Assembly (NCBI GenBank): GCA_021234155.1 | Contig: JAJEKV010000058.1 | Span: 1,669,060 to 1,733,059 of the forward strand | Reading direction: 5' to 3' | DNA length: 64,000 bases | DNA from: Isoetes taiwanensis | Taxonomy: Eukaryota; Streptophyta; Lycopodiopsida; Isoetales; Isoetaceae | In this document: in pieces, positions 32,194 through 42,396 of the stretch | Position numbering within the stretch: the stretch's first letter is position 1 | How the letters are laid out: each line of letters begins with the position of its first letter | Notes under the pieces: model-generated | The model's database searches: none | Told to the model about the DNA's origin: nothing | The model's input: only the letters and a program-made list of their open reading frames with translations | Translations under genes and position numbers: made by a program

Positions 32194-35155
32194 TGTCGAG
32201 CCCCGCTCGCAACCCGAGGAAAAGGTAGCGCTGTGAAAGAGACACCAAGAGAACTAGAACGGAAAATCAAACTTTATTGCACTTGCTTTGGTTGGAAAAA
32301 CCCCAACCGTGGCTCACATATTTATAGTCCAAACTACCCCTTCGCCACATCAGCGCCACGTCATCGCCACGTCATCGCACCCCTTGGATTTCGTATGCCA
32401 CCAAGGCGGATCGCCAACATGGCGCCTACTGCATCACTACTGCATCATTCACCCTGCCACGTCATCAATTCTTGCCACTGGTCACTCCACGTCATTCCTT
32501 GTGCCACGTCACCACGCAAAAGAGATGCGATTTTGTGGTTCTTCACTCGTTTGGCAAAAGGTTTTGGAAAGGAATTGAACCCTACATCTATCCATTAGGA
32601 GGCATAGGTCTTGCCAACTCGCCTACCCATGATATTTTATAGTAATTAGACTTCTTGCTTTTGTTATCAATGTTACCAACATAAGACTTCTTGATTTGAT
32701 ATGATTTACCAAATCGTGCGGACCAGGCTAAATGTTATCAGGTAAATTCTTTTGGGGTGCGGCCACTAGCTCGCCCTCCGGGCTCGCCAGGTGGCCTTAC
32801 CCCGCGTAATGGCCTATGGCCGAACATTCCCCCACGAAATGTTAGGGGTAGGCCACATTTCGCACGTGTGGCCGAATTTTGGGAGATTTTGGACAGTCTT
32901 CATATTTTTTGCTGTGGCGAGGTCGGCTATGGCGGTCCGTTGCCGCTTAGCTTCCTTGTCCACTTTTTTGCTTGCTGATCGTCTTTTCGTGTGTTGCGGA
33001 CTGTCTGTCTGGTGTTGATTTTGGCGGTAGCGCCTCGATTTTGGAGCATTTTCAGTGGCGCCAGCATCTTTTGTGTTTATTCAGCATTTTCAGACAGTAT
33101 TTTCAGAGGTCTAGCATGATTATCTTTCGATTTTGATGATTATCTTTCGATTTTGGCATGATTTTTGTGAAATGCATGCGTCCTAACATGTTTTTCTTGC
33201 AGATTTCGTCGGCTGGAGGTACATGCAACAGTGCAGCATCATTTCTTGCGAAAGATCTTGATATTTTGGCGCAACCTTCAGGTAAAATCACGACTTCTTG
33301 TTAGTTTTCCATGTTTCTACGAGAATATTACTGATCCGTGTGCTTTTTTTACAGTTCTGTCGGTTGGAGTAACATGCAAGCAGATTAGTGTTTTAGGTTT
33401 CTTTGGGCCGGCCCAAGTCGGCCTGAGTTTAGTTTGGTTTCGATTGCACTGCTTCGGATTTTCTTTGGCTTATTTTGGTTTCGATTGCATTGCGCCAGAT
33501 TTTCTTTGGCATACAGGCTTTCTCCTGCGGTGTACCAATTGTTTGTGCCCTGTAGTTTGAGTTCGACCAGTCCGTTGGAGTCTGTTGGGGCATTTTCCTT
33601 TGCACAGAGCTCCATACTTTATGGCTTATTTGCATTTTATATTTGCACAAAGCTTCATATTTTGGGGCGCGTTTTGCCTTTTCGGTTTGCATAGAAGAAA
33701 TTTTTGAGCCAGATGGCACTAGCTAGGACAGCTGGCACTAGCACCCTGCCAGGTGTCACAAGAAACTCAGAGAAAATTATAGGATGTAAAACAGATGATA
33801 ATAACAAGAAATGTGGCCTACCCTAACATTTGGGAGGCATAGGTCTTGCCAACTCGCCTACCCATGATATTTTATAGTAATTAGACTTCTTGCTTTTGTT
33901 ATCAATGTTTTTCCTTCATTATTTTTGTTTCCTCTCCTTCTCTGTTCTTCACGGCGGTCAGAGATGCGCCGGTTTTTATTGCTAGAATCAAATCTTGCCG
34001 AGATGGCTTGGATGCTCCAGTTCCGGCCTGCCCCAAATCCTTTTACCTTTGTTTAACTTGTTGTCGCCGGATCTTCGATTCCGCCCCTGACCTTCTCGAT
34101 TATCTTAATCGGCCTGACACGGTCCAATTTCTCCAAGATCGACCCTCTCGGAACAGATTTCTCCATTGATTTAATCAAATCCGGCCACTTCTTCTTCAGT
34201 TTTCTCGATGCGAGTCTTCGAGACCGTTTTCCTTCTCGGATCCGACCTCTCGCATTTATCCTTCTAACTTCGCCATGGCCGATTCAAGAGGATTTCAACC
34301 GATTCTTCTAGAAATCATGGTTTTTTGCTGATGCCGTGGGGATTTTCTTCGGACCCGATTCTTCCTCATATCTTTTCATTTCCGGGCTATTTCCTAACGG
34401 CATCCCCTTCTCTATAGTTTAAGCCCAAATCGGCTGTATAGGGTCGGCGTCTATTTCCCTTTTTTGCCAAGAACTCCGTCCCAAGAAAATTCTTGGTCGT
34501 CCATCTTTTCCCCTTGTAATTCCATGGTCTTGCAATACTTCCCATATGTCCCATTGTCTTTTGTCCCATGGTTGATCTTTCCCTTCCCCGTCATCTATAC
34601 TCTGCTTTTGCAAATAAATTCGTCCAAGTACTTTTTTCCCTTGTCACAATTCTCTTTGTCAATAGTGCATGGTTTTTCCATATAATCCAGCGTTCTTGCT
34701 TGGCAATAATATTTCCAGGGTCCAAATTCCCCATGGTTCCCGACTTCATTATTTCTTTCTTTTGTATTTCTTTTTTCTTCCTTCTTGCCTGGCTCGTTTT
34801 GGCCACGTCCATCTTCTCTTCTCTCATAGGCTCCCTGGCTCTATGGTTTTTTTCCCAAGGGTTTTTCCCTTTTCTCTCTCGTGACTTGACCTCTATTCCA
34901 AGGCCTTTATCCTCGTCACTTCCATCTTACCTCCATAGGTCTTTTTCGTCTATGGGGTTTCATGACAACCCGGTTGCCATATCATTCATCTCCCATGTTT
35001 CTCATGGGTAATCTTTCACGTAGTACATCCCTTGCACTACTTTTGCTCTATTTCCATATTTGCTTAGCTTTCTTCGCTAAGCTAGCATAATTCCCCGAGC
35101 TATATTCTTATTGATATGCTATTTGCAGATTTTCGCCTCGATTTGGCAGACGACA
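32194..35155 (-). repeat. right LTR (5' LTR in element sense), 2,962 bp with internal insertion
   Basis: It matches the left LTR at 32,194-32,674 and 33,833-35,155. The additional length is a 1,158-bp insertion (32,675-33,832) in the U3 part. Seventy-seven bases of LTR sequence ('ggaggcataggtc' to 'atcaatgtt') are present on both sides of the insertion. Confidence 0.85.
32675..33832. mobile_element. nested insertion in the LTR, with a 23-bp inverted repeat pair
   Basis: AAATGTTAGGGGTAGGCCACATTT at 32,837-32,860 is matched inverted by AAATGTGGCCTACCCTAACATTT at 33,809-33,831. The inside holds two splice-acceptor-like tracts, each followed by 'tcggttgga' or 'tcggctgga' and 'catgcaa' (about 33,194 and 33,347), and a duplicated 'tttggtttcgattgcattgc' unit (33,432-33,510). 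The left inverted repeat is not at the edge of the insertion, so the element's true ends are uncertain. Confidence 0.5.
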
Positions 35156-35160
35156 CTACT

Positions 35161-35540
35161 TTTCATATGATACAGGAAAAGGGAGTCTTCTCTTTCATTG
35201 AAAATAGAAAAGAAAAATGCCAAGCTGACATTTGTAGCTTGAGAAACAAAAAAGTCACAAGTAACAGGAGGACAATTTGCCATATGGCTACATCTTTTAC
35301 TTGCATTTGCCAAAAACAGATTTACAAAGGAAAACATCACTAAACTAGTGATGCAGACATTGAGCATCAAACAATTTCCCGGATTTCTATGCAATGAGGC
35401 TTATACAAGCAAAGCACTCAAAGAAATGCTGTAAGTATAATCTATTTTGAATATGGAGTAGAATAAAGTCAGCATGGGGAGGGTAGGGCCTTTGTTACAA
35501 CAAGGCCCTGCTCTCCTTGTTGTAACTCATGAATTATAGA
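35161..35540 (+). repeat. segmental duplication, copy 2, right part
   Basis: It continues the homology with copy 1 (23,936-24,310) immediately after the LTR element's target duplication, including the AGGGCC hairpin at 35,487-35,511. Homology ends at 'catgaattatagaac'. Confidence 0.85.
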
Positions 35541-36009
35541 ACTCTTGTTAAGGATTCTCCAGTGATGCTACAACAGATGGCCTGAAACAGCTATATGTAC
35601 ATGCTATGAAACTGCTGCTGCTACAACAGTGCAGGAGTATTTTTAACAATTAGATAGCATGTAGATTTTAACAAAAGGTTCTAAACAAGCTTGAACATGT
35701 TAGTCTTTGAAATTATACTAATTAACAGCTGAAAGCATGCATATACAAACATTATAAATTTATGGAAGCTTTCTGTTTGTTTCTTTATACATTTCCAGCT
35801 ATCTATTTCATTTGGCTTGACTTAGATTATCAGACCAGACAGTGAAAACAGAGGTAGTATTTCGTTTTATAACTAAGACCATCATCTCATTAAAAGGGTT
35901 TGCAAGAAAACTATTCAATTGCTTTGCAACACTGATGGATTGAATGTCTATGATGGATTCTATTTGTTTTTTAGATTATTTTGTGCATAAAGCTCTTTCT
36001 AACTTGGGA
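35541..36009. other. intron-like non-coding DNA
   Basis: AT-rich sequence with no exon, array or element end recognised. Confidence 0.4.
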
Positions 36010-36145
36010 CAAAAGGTTTACATTAGGCAAACGGTTGACAACCGAGAAGCCTAAGGTACCTTTTGGCCCTTGCATTTTTACCCAGTCCATGGCTAATAAT
36101 GTATTGGTTGGCTGCAGGTACGGACTTCTCTTCCTAATGTTTCCC
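36010..36145 (+). repeat. structured module D
   Basis: A stem AAAAGGT...ACCTTTT encloses AGGC...GCCT and CGGTT-gac-AACCG. It is followed by TTGGCCCTT, TTTTACCC, GGCTAAT and TTGGTTGGCTGCAGGTACGG, then a pyrimidine-rich run. The conserved blocks match modules A and E although the stem sequences differ. Confidence 0.55.
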
Positions 36146-37848
36146 TTTTGTCAGTAGGTTATGAATTAGCTTGGAAAATGGGATTTGAAGAAAACTTGAA
36201 GATAATGTTGCTGAATGTTGAGTATGCCACAAATGGTTGCTCAAATACTTGAACTAGATCTATGTTTCACGTCTGCATTTATACTCTTGATTACTCGTAC
36301 AAGGTAATATATCTCTTAGTCTTCATTTAAGACATGAGGCTACTATCCATTTGCTGTCCATATATTTTCTACTAAATTATTGAAATATGACTCTAAATCT
36401 TGAGCGGAAAACAAGTTATCTTGAAAGTCTATGTTGAAAGCATTATGGCCAAAAAATGATGTATAACAGTTATAGTTAAATTGTTATGATTTTAAAGCTC
36501 TTTGTAATCTGTACCATTCAGAGATATCAAGAAGTCAACGGTTGGTTCCAAACTTTGTATTGCAAGAATTAAAATAGGATATGCTATTGCGCATGATTTT
36601 GGCAAGCCTATACTGCTAAGCTTTCCTACTTGTTTGCTGTCCACATCTTTACTGATAGGATACGCATCTAAGTTATAAGCCGAAAAAAATGGTTCTATTT
36701 TCTTTATACTTTAAGTCTGAAATGCTTAACTAAGGCTATAAATGTACTTGTTATGATGAAAATAAACCCGTAAGAATCATCTGTAGTTGTTTAAGTTTCC
36801 TAGCTATTTGCCTTCGTACAAACAGGTAGCATAACCGTGTATTTATTGCACGCTTTGCAGGAGTTGTAAGGGTATATTCAGATGCCACTACTCTGTTTTG
36901 GATGTTTATATTAAAAAGATATAACAGTGATTACTGCAATTTATGGTATTTGGGACCTTAGAAATTATAGACATTATAGTTTATGGGTTTGAGTAGACTT
37001 AGTACTCCCCTAAAGTTAAGGATATGAAATTAGCTTACATAAATGACATTGGCCATAATCCCATGATTAATGGGAAATTCGTGCTTTAAGTTTATGGGTT
37101 TGAATAACAAGTTATTGAATAATTAAAACTGTATATCAGGAGAGATTGGCACCATCTTGGACGTAATCGTTCTCGTATGGCCAGATAAGACAGCAAAGGG
37201 ATTGACTAATGCTGATGTTTGCGCTAGTTTAGACTAGTTCAAGCCGGTTTTCTTTTTTTTTGAAATTCATATGTCCATTAGTGGACTATAATTTCTCTCA
37301 GTTTATATATCCTTTATTCTAATAATACATTATAGTTACCTTTGTGGTCCAGATTATATCTTCCCTCATACTATTCTATTCTATTCTATTCTCTCATACT
37401 GCTAGTTGGTCTTTTAGACTAGAATGTGGGATCAAACCTGACTTAAATCTGGAACTCAATATAGTATATGGTTGGATTTGTTAGAAACAAATTGTTTTAG
37501 AGCCTAACGCTATCAAGACCATAGACCTAAAAGGGTTTTTTTGTATTTCTATAGGATGCTGGTCTATTACACCCTAATAGTACTCTAAATACTTATTTCC
37601 TTACGATTAGCTTATCACATGCAAATGTTGATATTTTCCACCGTAAGATCATAGATCACAAGTTTGGGACATAACTTTTCATAATATGGAGGGTGTTTCG
37701 ATTTCAAGATTGCACAATTGTATTTATTCTATTCTATGAATGACTATGTTACCTAGACATTTTGTTTTTTTTTTTTTTTTTTTTTTTTTTAACCCCCTTA
37801 TATAGCATATACTAGGGTTTTATTACAGCAGGGCATCGGAACTGATGG
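36146..37848. other. intron-like non-coding DNA; (TTCTA)n microsatellite and long poly(T)
   Basis: ATTCTATTCTATTCTATTC lies at 37,373-37,392, the same repeat that ends LINE copies here, but no LINE sequence precedes it. A T-run of about 26 lies at 37,763-37,790. No exon was recognised. Confidence 0.45.
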
Positions 37849-37876
37849 GTGGATGACCAGACGACTGCATTAAACG

Positions 37877-38386
37877 GTCCTTCCGATTTCCAAGGAACTT
37901 AGGTACGGATTTTTTGCTGAGATTGGCAGTAATATCATTTTGATCATTAGCTTTGACGGATTTTCCATGAAGAAAGTCGAGACCACAGAAGTTATAAATG
38001 ACATATTATTCATCTCTGACCTAGACTTTTGATTTCGTAAGATCCTGATAGTAGTATACAATGGATTCAAAATCTGACCCTGATAATTTTATATCCTCTT
38101 TTGACATGGAGCGCCTCAATACTGTGCATATTGAGGAGGAAATCTTATGGTGTAAGGAAAGCCTAGATTACTACGCAGCAGTATCCTTATGGCTAATGAA
38201 CCGGATTCTCATGGACAAAAACGTTGAAAGAACGAGCTGGTTGGTGCTATGAGTAAGAAAAAATCCTCAGGGGATACCATGCATAACAAGATCCAACATG
38301 GTTTGAAGCTTAGTACAAATATTATCTCTGTTCCAGAAACACAAGATAATGATGGACTTGCATCAGATCAAGACAATGAACGGTAA
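37877..38386 (+). pseudogene. interrupted coding-like segments, unknown protein
   Basis: Three codon-structured stretches follow one another. The first has SKELRYGFFAEIGSNIILII (37,895-38,032). The second starts MDSKSDPDNFISSFDMERLN (38,061-38,225). The third includes GDTMHNKIQHGLKLSTNI and ends DQDNER before a GTAACT donor at about 38,383. The second and third are offset by one base at GAAAGAAC near 38,226; one extra A would join them. No domain is recognised. It may be a real gene with base errors or a young pseudogene. Confidence 0.35.
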
Positions 38387-38628
38387 CTTTCATATTACAA
38401 GTTGGATTTTAGGGCATGTTTACTACAGATTTAGTGACTTGGAACACAAGTCTCCCTGTGATTACATGCTGTGTATACTCCTCGAAAGATGATCTGCCGT
38501 AAAAAATTCATGCATGGTCTGTATTATGCTTTTCAAACTAGATATTAGTATTATGTTCTCAATAAAATTGTTAAACTTCATCATGTTTATACTTTTCCTT
38601 CTATTTAAGCTAAGACTAATGATTTACA
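38387..38628. other. intron-like spacer
   Basis: AT-rich, non-coding sequence between the interrupted segment and module E. Confidence 0.35.
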
Positions 38629-38760
38629 AAGGGCTACATGGGGTGAAATGTGATAAACTGAGAGTAATCACATGTACCTTTTGGCCCTTCAATCATTACT
38701 AGTTTCCTGCTAATGTTTTGATGGTTGGCTGCAGGTACGAATTACTCTCCTTCCCTTGTC
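38629..38760 (+). repeat. structured module E
   Basis: AAGGGC...GGCCCTT, GGT...ACC and ATGTGAT...ATCACAT form a nested stem. TTACTAG, GCTAATG and TTGGCTGCAGGTACG plus a C/T-rich run follow. The stem sequence differs from module D while pairing is kept, suggesting a constrained RNA or DNA structure. Confidence 0.55.
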
Positions 38761-40141
38761 GTTTTTTTTCCTTTGGTTGTTGGTGTTTGGCTGGTAAAAG
38801 TGTATAAAATATGAATATCGAGGGATTCCTACAAAATAAGAGAGATGAACTACAAGTTAACATGCTGATGCACTGTCTAAGGCGGTTTATATCCGGTAAG
38901 ATCTTCCCATGCTTCTGGTTACTCAGAGATATATGACTATGATGTATTTTTTGCTTAGTTAGAATTATGACATGGCCCACTTATATTATGCCTTTAGATG
39001 GCGTACTAAGATAGGTACTTGCTGATTTATGGCTTTTTTATCATATGGTGATACATTTTTCTGACATGCAATAAAATTACTTTTGGAATATCGGGTTTTA
39101 GAGCCACCTTAAGCTAGGATCATAAATTCTTAGACTCAGACAAAAAGCTTAAGCTGTTTATACAGGTTGGCCGAACTTATAAGATCATAACAGCAATGTT
39201 AATGCACTTTTTGGTTGTGTAATACAAGCATAAAAACGGTCTGCTCTTATATGGTCTGCTATACAATTATAATGTAAAGGGATATATTAACAATAGTATG
39301 CTTACAGTAAAAAAATAGAATGATCATACTATTTAAACATAAAACATATCCTGCATATCAGTTATAGTAAGCAAAAAAATAGAATGATCATACTATTTAA
39401 ACATAAAACATATCCTGTTTGCACTTGGAATGCATATCAGTTATAGTACAGAAGGTGACATAAGAATGGTCTAGACTGCCATATACATACAGGATAACCA
39501 TGACTAGATGTAAACATTTGCTGGTGGCTTAGTTCAAATAGCATTGCACATAAGAAATATGGGTAATTTATTAGAAATATGATAGATTAGTCATATAGGA
39601 CCGTATCGTACATAACTTCCAAAGGATTGGGTTACAACTGAATGGCTGGGTTTTGTTTCATTTCCATGGTGCTGCATTGACAATGGTTTTTAAATACATT
39701 GATTGAGCTTTATTTAGAATGTGGATACTTTGAATATAAGATACTGGGGTTACAAACACATGTATATATATGTTTAAAGATATTTCGTTTCTGAGTTCTT
39801 GTTTTAAATAAAAGGTTTTTGCATATAGTCTTGACAGATTGCAATTTGTATTTAAAATTACATGATTCACTAAAGATACTAATAAAGTAGAGTGCCATCT
39901 AAGTATGCCTAGACTTTGTATGGGTTGATCATGCTGTATAAGGATTGACTTGTGCAGATGTTGATCCTAGTTGGACTTATGTCTGAGGCTAGGATTGGCT
40001 GGGTTTTTTCCTTATACTTGAATTCACTAGTTTTACTGGTGATGCTCTTCTCCTTTAGTTAGTAGGGAATACTAGGCATATTTAATAACTTTGTTTGGGA
40101 CTGACCACTACTGAATATATCGTTATTCTGTTCTTAAACAG
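38761..40141. other. intron-like DNA with a ~63-bp tandem duplication
   Basis: A unit containing 'aatagaatgatcatactatt' and 'catatcagttatagta' is tandemly duplicated at about 39,306-39,445. No exon was recognised. Confidence 0.45.
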
Positions 40142-40412
40142 GATATTACAGACTTTTTTGATGAGGATGGATTTAAAATGGATATACCCACATGGAACAA
40201 GGAGCTCACTGCTCTAGGATATGCTGATAGTAACATTGAATGCCCATGCAATGCCATGCAAACCCTGATATGCTGCATCAAAGGTAAAAGGGTACATGAA
40301 CACATACAGGTTCGAGAGAGTTTGAGGGGACTTGGAGAATTTTCCTTTATTTCACATATGGGCTTTAGTGAATGGTTAAAACAGGTCCCTGTTATTGAAT
40401 ATCTAGCATTAT
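40142..40412 (+). CDS. candidate exon, unknown protein
   Basis: TTAAACAG precedes an open segment starting DITDFFDEDGFKMDIPTWN and continuing GYADSNIECPCNAMQTLICC. A possible donor (AAAG|GTAAAAG) lies at about 40,283; otherwise the frame runs to a stop at 40,412. The composition is protein-like. It could be a downstream exon of the interrupted gene near 38 kb, on the same strand, but this is not proven. Confidence 0.35.
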
Positions 40413-40515
40413 AACAGGGTTTTTTTTTGTAATTTTATACGCTTTCTGGCATGGTTTTCCTATGATTTGGTGGTTGTATTATATGAGGTGTACTAATTGG
40501 TACATCTAGAGCGCA
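40398..40515 (+). repeat. dispersed ~120-bp repeat, copy 2
   Basis: It matches 25,008-25,135 ('tagcattataacaggg', 'ggcatggttttcctat', 'catctagagcgc'). Confidence 0.5.
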
Positions 40516-40766
40516 CTAAGTTTTTGCATGCAGTTTGTGCAATTTTTCTTATCCTCCTTACCTAATTATCAAGATCAAAGGGCCTACAAAGCCCTCTTCT
40601 TTTATTGAAAGAGATCGAAGGGCTTACAATGAAAGCCCTCTTTTTTTATCAAAAAAAAAAGGGTCACTAGGGTTTCATAAAAAGTTTCGTGGAGGAAAGG
40701 ACTATGGCAAGCAGCGGATATGGGAGAGCATAGGTTTCGTTTCGGGCTGCAGAGCGTGGAACGGCT

Positions 40767-41329
40767 ATGAGGAAGGGATCAATTCCTTCCACAAGGGCGG
40801 CAGAGCATGGAGAATGCTTGCATTTCAAGCGTTTCTTCTATCATAAAAAACGTCAAGTAAGTGAATATGGATTAGAATTCTCCATTATTATTTTATGTAT
40901 GAGAATTTATGTTTGTGAATCGCACTCTGTACTGTTGGGGGTCAAATCCCAACAGACGCAATGTAAGGTGGTTGGGGGCAGGACCCAATCAAGCAATGTA
41001 GTGTGGTGTGTGGTCACATGTCCAGTTGGATGCTGCTTAGTGGCGTGACGTTAAAACTACTATCTATCTATCTATCTATCTTCATGCATCATCTAGGATT
41101 AAGGTGATGTGATATGTTGATCAAAAAGGGTTGCAGGCTTTGGTAAATGCGTTGCTGGTCATATTTCAAAAAACCATTAGCTTAGATCTACATGTTTTCT
41201 TCTGTATTGTGCAAATAGGTATTGGAAATTTTGCATTGTTGCCTGAAAGCTTGGGCCAACAAATACTCAGAAAGAAACAGCATGCTCAGATGGCGAACAG
41301 ACAGGATTGTGCTCGGATCTCCATTATAG
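40767..41329 (+). CDS. candidate two-exon small protein, unknown
   Basis: Exon 1 is 40,767-40,856, starting MRKGSIPSTRAAEHGEC and ending at CAA|GTAAGT. Exon 2 is 41,219-41,329, after a pyrimidine-rich tract ending AAATAG, and begins VLEILHCCLKAWANKYSER. Both are phase 0 and give 66 residues: a basic first half and an amphipathic helix-like second half. 'ctagggtttc' upstream (40,666) is typical of plant 5' UTRs, and AATAAA lies at about 41,587. No family was recognised. Splice sites support it; the length makes chance possible. Confidence 0.35.
41060..41084 (+). repeat. (CTAT)n microsatellite
   Basis: Six tandem CTAT units lie in the presumed intron of the small two-exon gene. Confidence 0.9.
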
Positions 41330-41410
41330 GGTAAATGCGTTGCTGGCCATATTTTAACAGACCAGTAGCAAAAAATGCTAGCATGGTATTTCTTATGTTC
41401 ACTTTGCAAA
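41143..41410 (+). repeat. ~70-bp direct duplication
   Basis: 'ggtaaatgcgttgctggtca' (41,143) and 'ggtaaatgcgttgctggcca' (41,330), each followed by similar sequence for about 70 bp, flank the candidate second exon. Confidence 0.55.
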
Positions 41411-41940
41411 ATGTCATTTTGCAGCATGAACGTTTAACTGAGTGAGCTACGGGCACGACAAGGAAAGCTGAAAACATTAACATTAATGATTTTCTTGTGT
41501 TATAGATTGGTCCAATTTTATTGTCCCAACCTCTTGTACATGAAGCTTTTTGGATTTTAAATATGGAATTTTGCCTTGCTCTTGCTAATAAAGTTGTTTG
41601 GATTTCAAATATAGAACTGAAGCACCGAGTATCTTCGCAAGCTAAATATCAATTCACATGATATTTCCTATTGCAAGCACATATGTTGGCAAAGATATGG
41701 CTGCAATGATTTCAAAGATATGAATGGATTCGAATCCCATGCCACATGCATTAAATGCATCTTTCAGCATTCTAGTTTAGAGGATTTAGAATATATTTCA
41801 TTCTCATAGATCATCATAGTTATTACTTTTATTTCTAAATTTGTCTTCTAATGGAATCATTAAAATTCCCAATGATTCTCCATCCACTATCATTCAACAT
41901 GTGTTATCGATATCATTGTTTTAATATTATGAATCCTTTT
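41400..41940. other. non-coding
   Basis: Apart from the AATAAA near 41,587 nothing is recognised. Confidence 0.4.
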
Positions 41941-41983
41941 TGGCCCCGAAGCGGCCCGAATTTTTTTTAATATAACACAACCA

Positions 41984-42396
41984 TATAACAATACATAACA
42001 TTGAACCATTACGTCCAACACTTAAAAATTAAATCCCCCTTCAAACCCCCTTTGATTTGGGTGCATATTCACACGGGGGGTTATGTAGGGCAGCGAGAGC
42101 CCCTAAAACCTTACAATACATGTACAAAATTAATACCATTAAGTACATTCCCTCAAACCTTATAGTATTTTTCAAACCTCAATATATAGTACACAAAAAT
42201 TTGTACAGGCATACCCCACAAACGAGGATTGCTATATACGGTCTAGATCAAGGAATAAAGGGCAAATATGCTCATCCGACAGCTCTCGGTGCCCGGAGTA
42301 AACCCCCGTGTGAATATGCACCCAAACCAAAGGGAGTAAGGGGAATTTAATTTTTAAGTGTTGGACGTAATGGTTCAGTGTTATGTATTGTTATAT
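41984..42396. mobile_element. foldback MITE, 413 bp, ~95-bp terminal inverted repeats
   Basis: The left 96 bp (from TATAACAATACATAAC to CACACGGGGG) are repeated inverted at 42,303-42,396 with a handful of mismatches. Weaker pairing continues inward (GGGCAGCGAGAGC with GCTCTCGGTGCCC). The flanks suggest a TA duplication, but the ends are palindromic and ambiguous. About 40 bp of left flank (GGCCCGAAGCGGCCCG plus a T-run) is shared with the truncated copy at 26,843, so the mobile unit may be larger. There is no coding capacity. Confidence 0.85.

Larger units (their letters stand above)
28896..35160 (-). mobile_element. complete gag-only-type LTR retrotransposon with 5-bp TSD
   Basis: The element spans 28,901-35,155 and is flanked by CTACT at 28,896-28,900 and 35,156-35,160. 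Both LTRs start TGTCG and end CGACA. A primer-binding site, a TATA box in each LTR and the single large frame all point to minus-strand orientation. The internal domain is only 1.58 kb and has no protease, RT or integrase, so it must depend on enzymes supplied in trans. It interrupts one copy of a segmental duplication, which confirms both ends. Confidence 0.9.

Noticed and set aside
37373-37392. Possible third LINE end marked by (TTCTA)n
   Set aside because: The preceding sequence does not match the 3' ends of the two recognised LINE copies.
38629-38760. Resemblance of module E to the TPP riboswitch (GGGGTG, CTGAGAG, ACCTTTT)
   Set aside because: The invariant 3' part of the TPP aptamer and the required pairing with the 5' strand are missing, and the other modules do not keep the CTGAGA block.
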